From positions 12,238,892-12,302,891 of the forward strand of contig OX421964.1 in NCBI GenBank assembly GCA_949128115.1: 64,000 bases of DNA, in the 5' to 3' direction. Source of the DNA: Anaspis maculata (Eukaryota; Arthropoda; Insecta; Coleoptera; Scraptiidae). Each line of letters opens with the position of its first letter. Within the stretch, counting starts at the first letter, position 1. The notes under the pieces were generated by a model that saw only the letters and a program-made list of their open reading frames with translations, was not told the DNA's origin and did not search any database. This document shows positions 33,061 through 45,352 of the stretch, in pieces. A program made the translations under genes and the position numbers.

Positions 33061-36000
33061 ACTTATCCAACTGGCTTTATTACCGTGGAAAAAATCTTCA
33101 CCTCACTTATAGTATGACCACGGTCTGTTTCTTACTGTGCATTGCCAATCTTAACAATAACAAATTTCGATTCCTCCAGACGATTTGCTGCGACAAATTC
33201 AAGTCTTCCCCTACTTCAAGTCCTGTATCTAAACAAAAGCAATTTTTTGATGAATCTGAAAGTTGCAGGCAATGAAGGTTCTCTTCTAGTTTTATTCCAC
33301 AAGCAACTTATTGATTACATCCAATAAGGAAAACAGAGAGCTCCCCATTATGCAAATGACCGAGCGGATTACTCTTCTATACACACGATGATGATGGAAA
33401 ATATGATTCAGATCGTTGGGCTGCAGCAGTAAATCCTCGTTTATGCCGCGCTGTCACCGTCTTGTTTCTTGTTTCTCTTATTACTGCGCTGGTTCGGTAA
33501 TAAGGAAAACAAAACCGTACAGCTACAAGTGCTCATATACCTACTATAATAATGCGTCATAATGTTTATTATTTGTTTCAATGTCCTCCCTGCACACAGG
33601 AATACAGACACCCAGATAATCAAATAAATCCATACACTTAATACAGCTCCAGGTGTATGGCTTTGAGCGCGCTGTGGTATGGCACAGGTGTCCTTTCTCT
33701 TGCGAGGACCTCACACATAGTCCATCCGTGGCAGAAAAACGCGCGGGCGATAATAACGCGAAATGTGGCATGAAATGAGCTGCTCAAACAACAAACGGCA
33801 ACTTGGGTTATAAGTATAAAGAACAACGATAAAGAACAACACACTCACACATACACACCAGCATTTTATCTGTGTGCGGAAATCTGCACTTTACAGATTT
33901 ACGTGAGCAAAGCTCGGCAATAACTCACATCAGTTCGGGCATAAATCTCCCGGCTGTCGTTGTATTTTTGCGGCAACAACGTCTTATTTACATCTCGCTT
34001 CTCACTTATGCTTATTTTTCGAATTCCGATGGAGATGAATTGGTTTATTGTGTGCCGGATAGAGCGGCGCAAAGAGCGCACGACAAAAGTGTACTCCGGC
34101 GGTGTGTCTGTGTACAAAGCACATTATGCACGGCAATAACTTTTCCTCATAAATAATAATCAATGTTTCATAGTGGGTATCCTCATGATGCACCGTACAA
34201 AGCTTTTGTTCGGCCTTTTTAGAATGCAGATGTATCGCATCGTAAGAAATTTCCGAGCAATTTCTCAACAATTTGAAATGCATTAGCGATTTTTGCTGGT
34301 AAGCTAAAGAAAAAGCGAGCTGCAAGTCGGGTCTTTTCAGGCATCAATTTAACATGAAAAGAAATTATGAGGGCAACTCATCATTCTCAGTTTTAAATTG
34401 AACGTCTGAATAACTTATTACGGGTTGAAATCAAGAATATTCACAATTCAACTTGACATGGCGTGTTAACAAAAATAAAGAGGCGTTGCGCAGAGGACGC
34501 CAATAGAAAGGGTGAGAAATACCGCGATATTCGGCTTACAAACTATAACGTAGGTACCTCGTTATACGTCGTCCTTTTCGATGACGCTGCGAGAACTCGA
34601 AGGGCCCAACGAAGCTCCAGCGACGACACTGAAACAGAGTACCTACACGAAAAACAACATACTGCCGTCCTACCCCAAGGGAAATTGGTGTAGTAAACCG
34701 GTATAGCTACCCCCTAATAACGTCTCTTACTTCACGCAGAGACAATAATAATACATATAACAACAACACGCTAAATGTCAAATAGGTAACTTATTCTGAA
34801 TAGTAAAACAAAAGATGAGAGGCAACACTTGGTTTGCCCATCAATGAGTCTTGAACGCATGAGCTTCGGGACAACCGCAACGATTAGCAGGATCTTGATA
34901 ATCTGGACCAACTGACAACGTTGGTGAAGACGCCGATTGGACGGTAAGGAAGTGAACTGATATGTGGTACCTTTGAACATTCCAGAAGCTCACCATACGC
35001 TCTGGCATCTGAACAGACGAGAGAAATACGACCGAGATGGTCACTTAAACGAAGTTGGCGATTACTGACAGTTGCTGTCAACCAAAGGCGGCGCGGCGTT
35101 CTAGGAGTGGCGTTCGGCGCCGCTTTCCTCAATTTTAGTTCTTGAGGCACATCACATGACTGGTGGTACTGCTTGCCATCAACAGAAACAGCAGAGGAAC
35201 ACTGAATCGCTACTCGGCCGATGGTTATTGGATCTTTCTTTGCAGAATCAGCCGGAGCCTCCGAAAATAACAACCAACTTTTATGTTTGTTTTTTGGTTC
35301 CTCTGGTTTCATTATTCTGTATCGCCAAGTCGATTTTTGAAACCGTAACAAGCTCGAAAGACACTACTGGATTTGGAAGAATTTTGAGTTTGGCATTAAG
35401 TTCACATCACAATCAGCAACATCCTCATCGAAATATTGAGGAAGGTTCTGAGGTCATTCCAAAACGAAGTGATCCGTTACCACTGTGAATCTGCTTCCCT
35501 CGACGAAGGGTCAAAATTTTCACCCAGCCCATACAACTCCAATGCACTCTTTTTCCATAGCAGTGTATTCACGTTTTGTTTCGCGAGTATTACTTGGAAT
35601 AAAGTTCATTTTACACAAGAGGTTAGGTGAACAGAAAGAAATTTATAATTGAAAAACTGAGCGCCAATCACTGTTTCGTTCTTGTCTACAAAGCGTAATC
35701 ATGGCTTTAGTACACTAATTCGTAGCTGCTGCATCCAATTTGCAAGTATTTTTTGAAGTAAAGTAGTGTTTATACCAGAAATTCAACTCTAATCATCTCT
35801 GAAATGAAGCAAAAGTCGCGAGAAATGGCAATTTTATCATGAAAACCCATTTACATTTTCCTGCAAGACGACGTCCTGCTGCCGCTACATCTGTATTCAG
35901 AAAACAACCGTTGCGAATTTAATTAGAATGCGTCTGCTATTTTTGCATGATGCGTTCTGCCAGTTCTTCTCTCGAGTACCTACCTACGTAATTACTTAAT

Positions 36001-36990
36001 CCTCCAATTGATATATGACCGCTTAATCTTGAAGGTGGGTGGCTAAACGACCGAGTTTTACTACTTTGTATCCATACGTTTAATAACTTAATTTATCATT
36101 TTGGAAACGAGAAAGGACAACTAAACACTAAATGAATCTAACGATGACGGCATCAAGCCTTAATTTGAAAATCTCGACGCAAACTTATAAAAGCTAGAAA
36201 AACGACTTGATGTCTTTATGGCGATTGATGTGTGATTAATGTGCAAATAATTGTACGATCATAAATAGCGATCGACAGTCGAGAGACGACTAACGACGTT
36301 TCGTGTCTTCGTGAACTTGGTATCAGGTGCTTAAGGCTCGACGCAGCCTTATACTACACCGGAACGACGGGCATTATTACAGTGTGCGATCATGCCTGAA
36401 TATCCTAATTTGCTAAATAACCTTTCTTAAAGTGGCGTTCATTATGTGTGATTTATAATAGGTAACAGAATTTGCCATCATGCACACCGGAGAGCAGACA
36501 CCTTCGAGGATGCTTCGCTGCAGGGTCAACCTTTCAACCTGCCATAAATACGCCGTCAATTCAATTTCAATCCATCAATGTTGATTTTATTATTAAAAAT
36601 ATGAAGTGAAAAAAAGCGTACATTGGTATATGTAACAAATACCTGAGTGCTTAATCAAAAATCTATAACGTCATATCGTATCAATTATATCGAAGAATTA
36701 GATCACCATCAGCATGGAAATTAGCATATTAAGGTATAGGCGTGTGCGGATCACATTCGTCACAGTAGTTGCGTCACATTTCTGTTTGTACTCGGGGGCG
36801 ATACGTCATCACATGCAAATTATTGTGGTTTGGTTGATACCTTTGTTAGTAACACCACACACACCTTAAGACAGCTGTGATTTTTGAATCATAACGCTAA
36901 ATTAATGCTTATTTAACAGCTTACATGTTCATCTTCCATCCTAGCAGCATGATCAGAGCTGAACTGGAATGTGATGCCGTGAAACGATCT
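33061..36990. other. unassigned region of about 3.9 kb
   Basis: No repeat or gene I can name. G+C is close to the window average and there are no clear element ends. The longest ORFs (34884-35351 reverse; 34002-34325 reverse) have no recognisable motifs. Sequence such as AGGTACCTAC is common here. It may be ordinary intergenic or intronic DNA. Confidence 0.4.
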
Positions 36991-37059
36991 TTCACACAGC
37001 TTGCAGTGTCTTTGTCTAAATTCTCGTTCACTTCCAAAAATTAACATAATAATAATTAA

Positions 37060-37915
37060 TAACCAACGTAACAGAAACTAACGTTAGAGTCTAAACGTGA
37101 AGTCTAAAGTCTCGTTCACTTCCAAAAATGAACATAACAAAAATCAACGTAACAGAAAGTAACGTAACAAGAACTAACGTGACAGAAACTAACGTAGCAG
37201 AAAGTAGCTTAACCGGAGCTAGCGTGGCAGAAGCTAACGTAGCAGACACTAACGTGACAAAAATTGACGTAACAGAAACTAACGTAAAGTCTGAATGTTA
37301 GCTCGAACGTCTCATTCACTCCAAAAATTAACACAGGAACTAATGTGACAGAAATAATCGTGACAGAAACTAACGTAACAGAAGCTAACGTGACAAACAA
37401 CGTAACAAAAACTTACGTATAGTCCAAACGTAAGGTCTTGTGTTTAGTTTTCCTCCAAAAATCAACGTCACATAAACCAGCGCAACATACCCACGAAGAA
37501 ACGTAACAGACACTGACGTATTAGAAACTAGCGTAACAGGAACTGACAAGACAAAAACTAATGCGACAGGAAGTAACGTATAGTCTAAACGTGAGGTTAA
37601 AAGTCTCGTTTACTCCTAAAAGTTAACGAAACAAAAACCGACGTAACAGAAACTAGCGTACCAGAAACCAACGTGACAATAACTAAGGTGACAGGAATTA
37701 ACGTAACAAAAACTAACGTAGAGTCTAAACGTAAGGGCTTGAAGTCTCGTTCACTTCCAAAAATTACCGGAACAAAAATCAACGTAACAGAAACTAGCGA
37801 AACAAAAAGTAGCGTAACAAGAGCTAACGTGACAGAAACTAAGGTAACAGAAAGTAGCGTAACGGAACTAACGTGACAGAATCTAACACAACATGAACCA
37901 GCGTGACAGAAACTA
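37060..37915. repeat. minisatellite of GAAACTAACGTAACA units with higher-order period
   Basis: About 15-base units (AACTAACGTRACAGAA) are grouped into higher-order repeats of 150-180 bases. Each group contains AGTCTAAACGTGAGGTC and AAGTCTCGTTCACTYC. The latter block recurs near 37105, 37305, 37430, 37600 and 37740. Ends are not bounded by visible inverted repeats. It is similar in style, but not in sequence, to the 28-31 kb array. Confidence 0.8.
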
Positions 37916-38355
37916 ACGTAAATGTTCGGATGTCCGACACATCCACACCCTACGCCCGGTACGTTCCTGACTTCGTCCGTCCTCCAGACTACGCTGCCGG
38001 TTTTTCTCAACACTTTGCCGTACCGCTGGCTGGAGGCATGAAGCTCGTGTGATGCTACACCCTATAATTTTTTCCATGGAGGTAGGAATTTTTCCCACAA
38101 CTGAAATAGCATTTCATTCTGAGTATAAACAGGTATGTGAGAAAGTATGAGCGAGGGAATAACGATGCGTGAATGGAGGAAGTACTCCATAAAGTTGGTT
38201 ATGGTGAGAGAGAACAATACAAAAGAGGAGAAGAAAATAGAGCAATATTCCTCTTCTGTTTTCTCGTTTTGTCTTCAATATCCAAGTGTTTTTTGTGCTT
38301 CTTTTTTTAGTCGTGTGCAGTATTGGTTCTGCGCATCGTTCTGTCATTTTTATCT
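37916..38355. other. unassigned sequence
   Basis: Nothing recognisable is seen. It lies between the 37 kb minisatellite and the left copy of repeat X. Confidence 0.35.
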
Positions 38356-40036
38356 TGAAGCTTACCACATTTGGCGGACCAGAAATGATCGAGAGGAGAA
38401 TTAATCAAAGCCGTGGAATTGAGTTGTGTGGATATTCAGAGTCAAGTGATCGTTGAAAGATGGCGCTAGCTATTTAATTCATACGTGAGAACTGAGCAAA
38501 TTTCTATATCACAAGACTCAGTTCTGGATATTTGACGGGTGTAAGTGTATATTGTACATATTAACATGAATAAAGAAAGTAAAGTAAAAGTACCATCACA
38601 TGTGAGCTCTCGGCTCCGTATACTGATCTCCAGGCGCGGTGCTGGTGCTACAGTTGATACTAGCGCTCTAGATCAAGTTACATGATGGAATTGTATACCG
38701 ATTATACTGTGTTCGATCTCGTTTTGGATGCAAAAAATGGATACCGAATAGCTTGGAGGACTATCGATGGAGATTGATCGTTGTACCTGGAACCGATCAC
38801 CTCGAGGATGCTGAGTTGAGACCCGTTGATGATGTGTGTCGACCCATCTGGAGAACGTAGAGTGGAGACGCGTAGATGATGCGTTTTGAAAACTAGTCAG
38901 AATGAAATGTTGGTCAAGGTGTAGAATCAGGTGTTCGTCGAGAGGTTGGGGTGTGGAGACTTCTGAAATAATGAGAAGAAACTCATCTTTACGGGCAAAG
39001 CTTGGATAATTTAGATATTTCATCAGTATGGAGGTAGGGCTAGGTATAGGATCGATCCATTATTCAACCACTTTGATTTGTACAGAGAGATAAATAGATT
39101 GATGTTACGATAAAACTTTACTGTGTTGTACACTGGAAAAATTTTGCAAGTGTTTCACAATTCTTCTGATCAGATTTGGTGTTAACAGATTCTGTCCGCT
39201 TATTTCAATTCCCCCACTGGACTACCGTCATTATTTCAATCCTTCGCTCTGCCGTTTTCATTTAGGTATCTCTTCCCGCTTCCTGGACCTAGCCCCGTTT
39301 GAATTTTTTTGGTAAAATTCTCTCTGTTCTTTCTCACTTCTTATCTGCCAACTTTGTTTCCAACACTTACCAAACTTTCTCACGTATTCCCAGAAGTTGT
39401 TTTCTTTCCCTGCTATGTCATTCCAATCACATTTCGAAATAGTACCTTGATCTCCTTCTTCTCTATTCTTAATTCAGACACGATGTTTTCATTATCCCGT
39501 TTTCCTCTTCCTCATAAATTCTTTTTGGGTTGAGCTTGAAGATCTTCCCCCTTTCCTTCTCCTCCTCTGCTGATGATCGTTGGCTGGTTTTTTGTCTTAT
39601 CAGCTCCAGTTGTTAGCTTCGGCGTCTTCGGTTTCATCTTTCTTCTTTCACTAGCTTTGGTATTGTCGTGTTTCGCAAGTTGCTCCTGTTCGGGCCTTCT
39701 CAACCCTCTAACTTCTTTCGCGCCTTCTTCCACCTCCGCCTTCAGTGAGATTATATGGTATATTGATTATTTCCTGGATCTCCGCTTAAAACATATTTCC
39801 ATCCTCTTCAGTCTCTTCCTTAACTCCATGTATCAACTTTCTCTTCCATACTTCTCTTACTCCTAGTGAGTTATTCTCCCTTCCTGTGTCTCAACTCCTA
39901 TTCTTTAGCCCTCAGTATTCTGTTTTCCTTCTTCATGCTCTTGTTCTTCGCCCTAATTCAAATAGGTTGATTCACATTGAAGTATAATGGGTTGCCTACC
40001 TATCCAAGAGTTGAGGCAAAGAACTTAGAAGTTTCA
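38356..40036 (+). repeat. repeat X, left copy (inverted relative to 45353-48259)
   Basis: Begins TGAAGC and ends GTTTCA. Blocks at 38365-38480, 38725-38800, 38895-39135 and 39955-40036 match, inverted, 48110-48250, 47765-47840, 45585-45825 and 45353-45440. Between 39140 and 39950 it holds pyrimidine-rich sequence absent from the other copy. It has only one or two copies of the 30-bp unit (about 38800-38890) that is expanded in the right copy. It contains TTTGGCGGACCAG, which could be mistaken for a primer-binding site, but no LTR pair is found. Confidence 0.65.
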
Positions 40037-41069
40037 ATAGAATCAAGTGTCATGATGAACTTGACTTTTAAAGTGACACTGACACAGGGCTAATTGGGGA
40101 TAGACTGACAAGAAACACAAGCAGCTTGACGTCTACGATGTAGTTTATAATGTAACAGTGATCCTCCAACCCATTCTGTGCCCCCTGCAATGAGCAATGA
40201 GCGCGAATAAAGTACTCAACACATGAAATGGCCTACCCAAAAAATTTAGTGGAGCTCAAAGTGGTCTAATTCCTAAGGGAAGAGGACTAGTTCAAAAAAA
40301 TTATTGTTGTGAAGAGCTGACGTTTTACACTTCCACATTCTACATGCCATCTTCCATATGCTCAACACATTTTTTCAAGGGGGTCGCCTAAGGTTCTGAA
40401 AAAATACAAAGCTCAAATAACTCCCAATTCTGTTGAAAAAAACTGGAATCTCTTCAACTGGTCCAGGGAAGTACATGAACTTATACCTCGAAACGGTTTT
40501 TCAAGTTTTCGCCTATCTCTTTTACCCTGCTCTTCTATTCACAGAACGATCTAAAAAAATCAACTTTTTAATTTCGCGATGATAACTTTTTGCTCTGTCA
40601 ACTGATTTCCAAAATCGACGGCTCATATTAAAGCCGAAACTCCAAAGGAGACGCCTTGAGGCTGGGATTTTATCACCGATGTAATAGTGAAAAAAGGGCT
40701 TCCATCAAAGTTGACCTAAATCTGAATTATCTTCGAGATCTGGTCTTGTGAAAGAAATACACAAAACTCAACTTGCCTCTGAACCTGGCCATTCATTTCA
40801 AGCAATTCAAGATTTTTTTCGCCTTTGTAAGGCTAAAATTGGTTGCCGGGAAAGCCAAATTATACAGCTTCATGTTTTTCCAAGAAAATAATGCCCTTGC
40901 ACACCTAATAATAATAATAATAATAATATATTTATTGATTCATAGAAATGATCTTGCAAAATCATATAGAACAAGTCAAAAAGGTACCAATAATGATTTA
41001 CTCAGGTACAAAGAGTAAAATTATAACATAATTAAAATTAAAGTAAGACAACCTCAATCAGCAATCATA

Positions 41070-42272
41070 TCACAGTATATCACAGTCTAGAAATTCACCT
41101 ACAGTATAGTAACAGTTACTTATCAGATGTTGTTTAAGCACAGATTTGAATTGCACAAAATTATCTATTGTTTTTATTCTAGTAGGGAGTTTGCGAAAAA
41201 TTAAGCCACAACAATATTCTGGCGATTTCTCGTATAGAGAAGTTCTGTGCTTGGGCAATCTAATTTCTTGCCCATGTCTTGTACCGTAGGCATGAAACAT
41301 ATCATTATTATAAAATAATTTCCTATTTTTATTAACAAACACACAACATTTTAAAATAAATAAGGATGGCAGTGTCAAAATATTTTCGGATCTAAAGGTA
41401 GGTTTACATGTTTCCCTATACCTTAGGTTGAAGATGAGTCTTATTATACGTTTTTGTAGTATAAAAAGACGTTTAGTGTGAACAGCTCTGCCCCAAATCA
41501 CTACGTTGTAACTAAGGTGAGATTGTACAAGAGAGTAGTAGACAGTTTTTAAGGAGGCAACTGGCAATATGGCTTTTAGTTTCAACAGTGCATAATGCGC
41601 CGAGTTTAACTTCTTACAGAGATGATCAATGTGTGCTTCCCACCTCAACCCCGAGTCGAGATATGTCCCCAGAAATTTAGTGACCTCCAAATTCCTTTCC
41701 TTGAAATACAACACAACTGTTTTATTGTGGTTGACAATAAGCCTATTTCGGTTACACCAGGATAGCATTTCGTTTGTGGCCGTTGTAACAAGTCTATCCA
41801 AATCATCACTACTCCTCGCCGAGACCACGACCGATGTATCATCAGCATACAATACCACATTTCCCGACTTGATGAACAGAGGCAGGTCGTTTATATACAG
41901 AGAAAATAACAGCGCACCCATGATAGCACCCTGAGCCACACCCATATCCAAGTCGTATGTATCAGATATCTGACCGTCAACCTTCACATTGAGCCTTCGC
42001 TTGTATAAAAATGAGATTAGCCAATCCAAAATTGGTCCTCTAATGCCCATACTATGAAGCTTCACTTTCAGAAAACCGTGATCTATGGTATCAAAAGCCG
42101 ATGCCAAATAAAAAAGCAGGGCTGCAGTATAATGACCCAGATCTAGTTCCCTATGAATATAATTCAAAAAGTCTATAGAGGCTGTTTCTGTGGACCTTGC
42201 TGGTCGAAAGCCATGTTGGGAGGTCGATAATAGATTTTTAGACAAAAGGTAGTCCATTAAGCGCTGGTGCAT
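41070..42272 (-). pseudogene. LINE C RT palm, thumb and C-terminus
   Basis: A 400-codon open stretch. QHGFRPARSTETA, GVAQGAIMGALLFSLYIND and YADD (residues 142-145) place it in the RT palm. The motif A segment reads LLFYLASAFDTIDH, whereas families of this type have an aspartate where Tyr55 stands, so a catalytic carboxylate is missing. The thumb and C-terminal region (YNVVIWGRA, LQKRIIRLIF) follow to a normal stop. It is out of frame with the N-terminal RT piece by one base at about 42273-42290. Confidence 0.85.
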
Positions 42273-42279
42273 AACTTTT

Positions 42280-42970
42280 TCAGACTTTCGAGAAGCAGCT
42301 CAACAATGAAATAGGTCTATAATTTACAACATTGGACACTTCACCCTTCTTATGAACAGGTACAACATTGGCCAATTTGAGGCAGTCAGGCAATTGCCCC
42401 AGCTCAATAGACAGATTATTGAGGTGACTGAGAGGGGCCGCGATGCAGTGTGCAGTCGTCTTGATAACTCTGGAAGGAATTCCTTCAGGCCCGGACGAAT
42501 TTTCACTTTTGAGAGAGGCTATGGCCTCAATGACGTGCTGAGGAAAGACTGGATCGAAGACCATGCTGTGTGTGGTTGATTCACAGGATGTGCAGGGCTC
42601 TATAGGATCATGTGGAAAATGCTGTCCAATCTTGAGAGCTGCGCCGGTTGCGAAGTGTTTCCCGAATAGATTGGCGATCACTGTGGAATCTCTGACAGTC
42701 TCATCGTGAAACTTCAGAGCCATTGGTTGGTTTGTTCTGAGTTTTGTGTGCAGATCCTGGTTCACAACTCTCCACAATTCTCTGGATGGATTTGCCGAGA
42801 TGCATATTCTATTGGAATAGTAGGTACCCTTCGTCGATCTCACCAGTCCTCCATGTTTCTTCTTTCTTGATTTGTACGTATTCCAGACTTGAGGATCTTC
42901 CGTCTTTACTGCCAACGAATATAGCTGCTTCAGTTGTTGACCACTATTAATTATTGCACCGTTGACCCAT
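42280..42970 (-). pseudogene. LINE C linker and RT fingers
   Basis: Open from about 42970 to 42280. It starts with the linker (WVNGAIINSGQQLKQLY), then RT fingers with SSGPEGIPSRVIK, VVPVHKKGE and NYRPISLLSCFSKV. The next codon is a stop created by loss of one base relative to the palm segment. Confidence 0.82.
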
Positions 42971-42979
42971 GTTTTTTTT

Positions 42980-43567
42980 TTATTCTTTCACTTGGATGTT
43001 TCGGGAAGGGCAGTTTACATCGAGATAGTACAGGAAGGTGTCGAAAAACTGGCTGAAGGCGTCATCAATACCAGTATGATCATCAATCTCTGCCCATGTT
43101 TCGCTCTCCATCATGCGTCTCAAGCTGTTCAAACTGCATTCAGAGAAGTTTCTCGAATGGTATTCAAAGCTAGCGTTTTGTTTAGGCTCTCGACAGCCTG
43201 GCAAGTTCATAAACACGATCTGCGCCAGGTGGTCGGACAAATGCGGATTGATGACTTCGGCTTCAAATTGGTCTTCGTCCAGGTCGGTGACGATGTAGTC
43301 AATCATAGATGCTGTAGTATCTCCATGTATGTTGATACAGATTCGGGTAGGACTGTTCAGTTTATTGACAAGTTGGAAGGATTGGAGCACATCCTGCAGC
43401 ATCATGGAGTGTATGGATTTGGTAGATATATCAATGTTTAAATCGCCGCATAAAACCAGGTAGTCGACCTTTGATTTCATTTTGGTGAGAACGTTGGTGA
43501 CTCCCTCAAAAAATATGTCGTAGCTTCCACCAGGCGGACAATAAACTGTCAGCAAGCCGATCTTCAA
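42980..43567 (-). pseudogene. LINE C apurinic-type endonuclease, N-terminally truncated
   Basis: 195 codons of an exonuclease-endonuclease-phosphatase domain, which nicks target DNA for priming. CGDLNIDI (catalytic Asp/Asn), SMIDYIVTD and LSDHLAQIV (catalytic SDH) are present. The N-terminal third, including the metal-binding Glu, is absent because the LINE is truncated at 43595. A run of ten T at about 42971-42980 shifts the frame before the linker. Confidence 0.82.
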
Positions 43568-43595
43568 GTGTTCATTAGTGAGCAGAACGCAGCAG

Positions 43596-43744
43596 CACCT
43601 GAGATTGCATTTAACCTAGGTTGCGAAACGAAGACCACTTGAATGACAGGCGAATGATAAATTTCGATTGTCGTATTTTTCGTACTTTGATTATCGAAGT
43701 TCGAGTGATTTTCATAACCTATAGGTTACGTGCAATCTCAGGTG
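43596..43744. mobile_element. 149-bp palindromic MITE at the centre of P4
   Basis: The ends are CACCTGAGATTGCA and its inverse, followed inward by AACCTAGGTT / AACCTATAGGTT. The outer halves continue into the P4 arms (GCACACC at 40898-40904 and GGTGTGCATGGGC from 43741), showing it was the palindrome centre before LINE C inserted. Confidence 0.65.
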
Positions 43745-43965
43745 TGCATGGGCAATATTTTCTTGGAAAAAAAGTAAGCTGTAATTTGGCTTCCCCATCA
43801 ACCAATTTTAGTCCCACAAAGACGAAAAAGGTCTTAAATTGCTCGAAATGACTGGCTGGTTCGAAGGTAAGTTGAGTTTTGTTGATTTCTTTTGCAAGAC
43901 CATGCAGATCTCGAAGTTAATTCAAATTCAGGTCAACTTTGATGGGAATCCCTATTCTACGATTA

Positions 43966-45293
43966 CACACTAAAACTTTTTTAGCTGGATTTCATTTAAA
44001 AACTAACTAGAGTGGAACTCCTAGGTTTTCCAGTTAAAAATCAAGTTATAAATTTCAAACTAGATATCTAGTGTAGTGTTTTAAAAAAGCATCTAGTTAT
44101 TCGAACTGGAAATCCGTAGAATTTCACTAGAAAATCCAGTTCATCCATAAAGCTCCAGCTGAACTTTTCTAGTTGTTCTAAATGAAATCTAGTGGAGATT
44201 CAGGAAATCAAGTTACCCCGTTACTACATTTTCTAGTTGAACCCCAAAGAAAATGGATGGAATATAAAACCGAATACATAGATTTATGCATAGTATCATC
44301 TTCCTGAATAATTTTATAGGTAATACAGAGTACTTAGCTATGATAATTAACATATTCCTGTCGATGTTCGGCTGTCCATTTGGCAACAACAGGCAACAAG
44401 CTCGCAAATGTTGTGAAATGAAAATAGCTATGTATTAACTTTTCCAAAATATTCAATCAATAAAGTAATATGCAGAATTAAAAATCAATAGCTCTAGAAA
44501 TGTGTAGGTGTTCAAAATCTACCTCAATCTATATCAAAATTATTCAAGTGCCAATAATATGATTGGGATGTGTGTCACATACCATTTTTTCGTCAAAATC
44601 CGAAAGTCGTGGGTAACGTGAATCTGCGATTTGGAACCCTCCTTCTTTGTTTGTCTTGCCTGGGTATGCAATCCTTAGAGTATCCAGCGCTGAACCAAAG
44701 CGCCTGAAAAATTAACTTATGAAAAGATCCATCGAAGTTTTGTCACTTAATACTTACATGCAAAGAAATATCTGATCAGCTGTATTGCCCGTTGTCCGTT
44801 TGTTTGTTTGTTTGTTTAAAACATAGATATCACTCAAGTAACTCGTACAGTAATAATTATTGGGAGCAGGGACACTGGTGCAATGAGATATTTTCACCAA
44901 ACATTGATATTGCAACAAACTCAGCCTAAATACCAAAGACATGGACAAAATGGAGTGTGAACTGTGCCACGTAAACAATGAAATCGACTAATCTTCTATG
45001 TCTCACTTTGTGCGCAGATGCAGCATCAACTAGAATCCCTTTAAAACTACTGTAATCTAGCTAAATCGATTGAAATCTAGTTTGTTAGCAAAAGTAAATG
45101 ACCTGATCGTTTGAATTCAACTGGATATCTAGCCACTTTATCTCTTAACTAGAACAAAATATTCAAATCTAGTCCAGCTACCAGTCGCATCTTGGACTCT
45201 AATCGAAATGCAGTCATAATAACTAGAAAACTAGGTGGAATCGCTGGAACTAGGCATATCTAGCTGAAATCAACTAGAAAATTTTTTAGTGTG
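43966..45293. mobile_element. TA-flanked DNA element rich in CTAG motifs
   Basis: The ends are CACACTAAAA and TTTTAGTGTG, flanked by TA (43964-43965, 45294-45295). The opposite arm of P4 (about 40685) holds the uninterrupted site, confirming the insertion. The terminal 250-300 bases on each side contain many AACTAGA / TCTAGTT motifs, a plausible set of transposase-binding repeats. The middle (44.2-45.0 kb) has no transposase ORF I recognise. A GTTT microsatellite lies at about 44801-44816. Confidence 0.75.
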
Positions 45294-45352
45294 TACATCT
45301 GTGATAAAATCTTAGTCAAAAGGCGTATTCTTTGAAGTTTCAGCTTCAATAT

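Larger units (their letters stand above)
40906..43595 (-). mobile_element. LINE C, 5'-truncated non-LTR retrotransposon (CR1/Jockey-like)
   Basis: Reverse-strand LINE of about 2.7 kb with endonuclease, RT and a TTA-repeat tail (40906-40928 on the plus strand). CACCT is present at both junctions (about 40902-40906 and 43596-43600), a possible short target duplication within the central MITE of P4. It is broken by an A-run length change, a one-base frameshift and an active-site substitution, detailed in the three coding entries. Confidence 0.8.

Noticed and set aside
34884..35351. 155-codon reverse-strand ORF with mixed composition
   Set aside because: It is the most protein-like ORF in 33-37 kb, but I see no domain, splice context or neighbour to support it.
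38369..38381. TTTGGCGGACCAG as a retrotransposon primer-binding site
   Set aside because: There is no LTR pair around it, and the same block occurs inverted in the other copy of repeat X near that copy's end.
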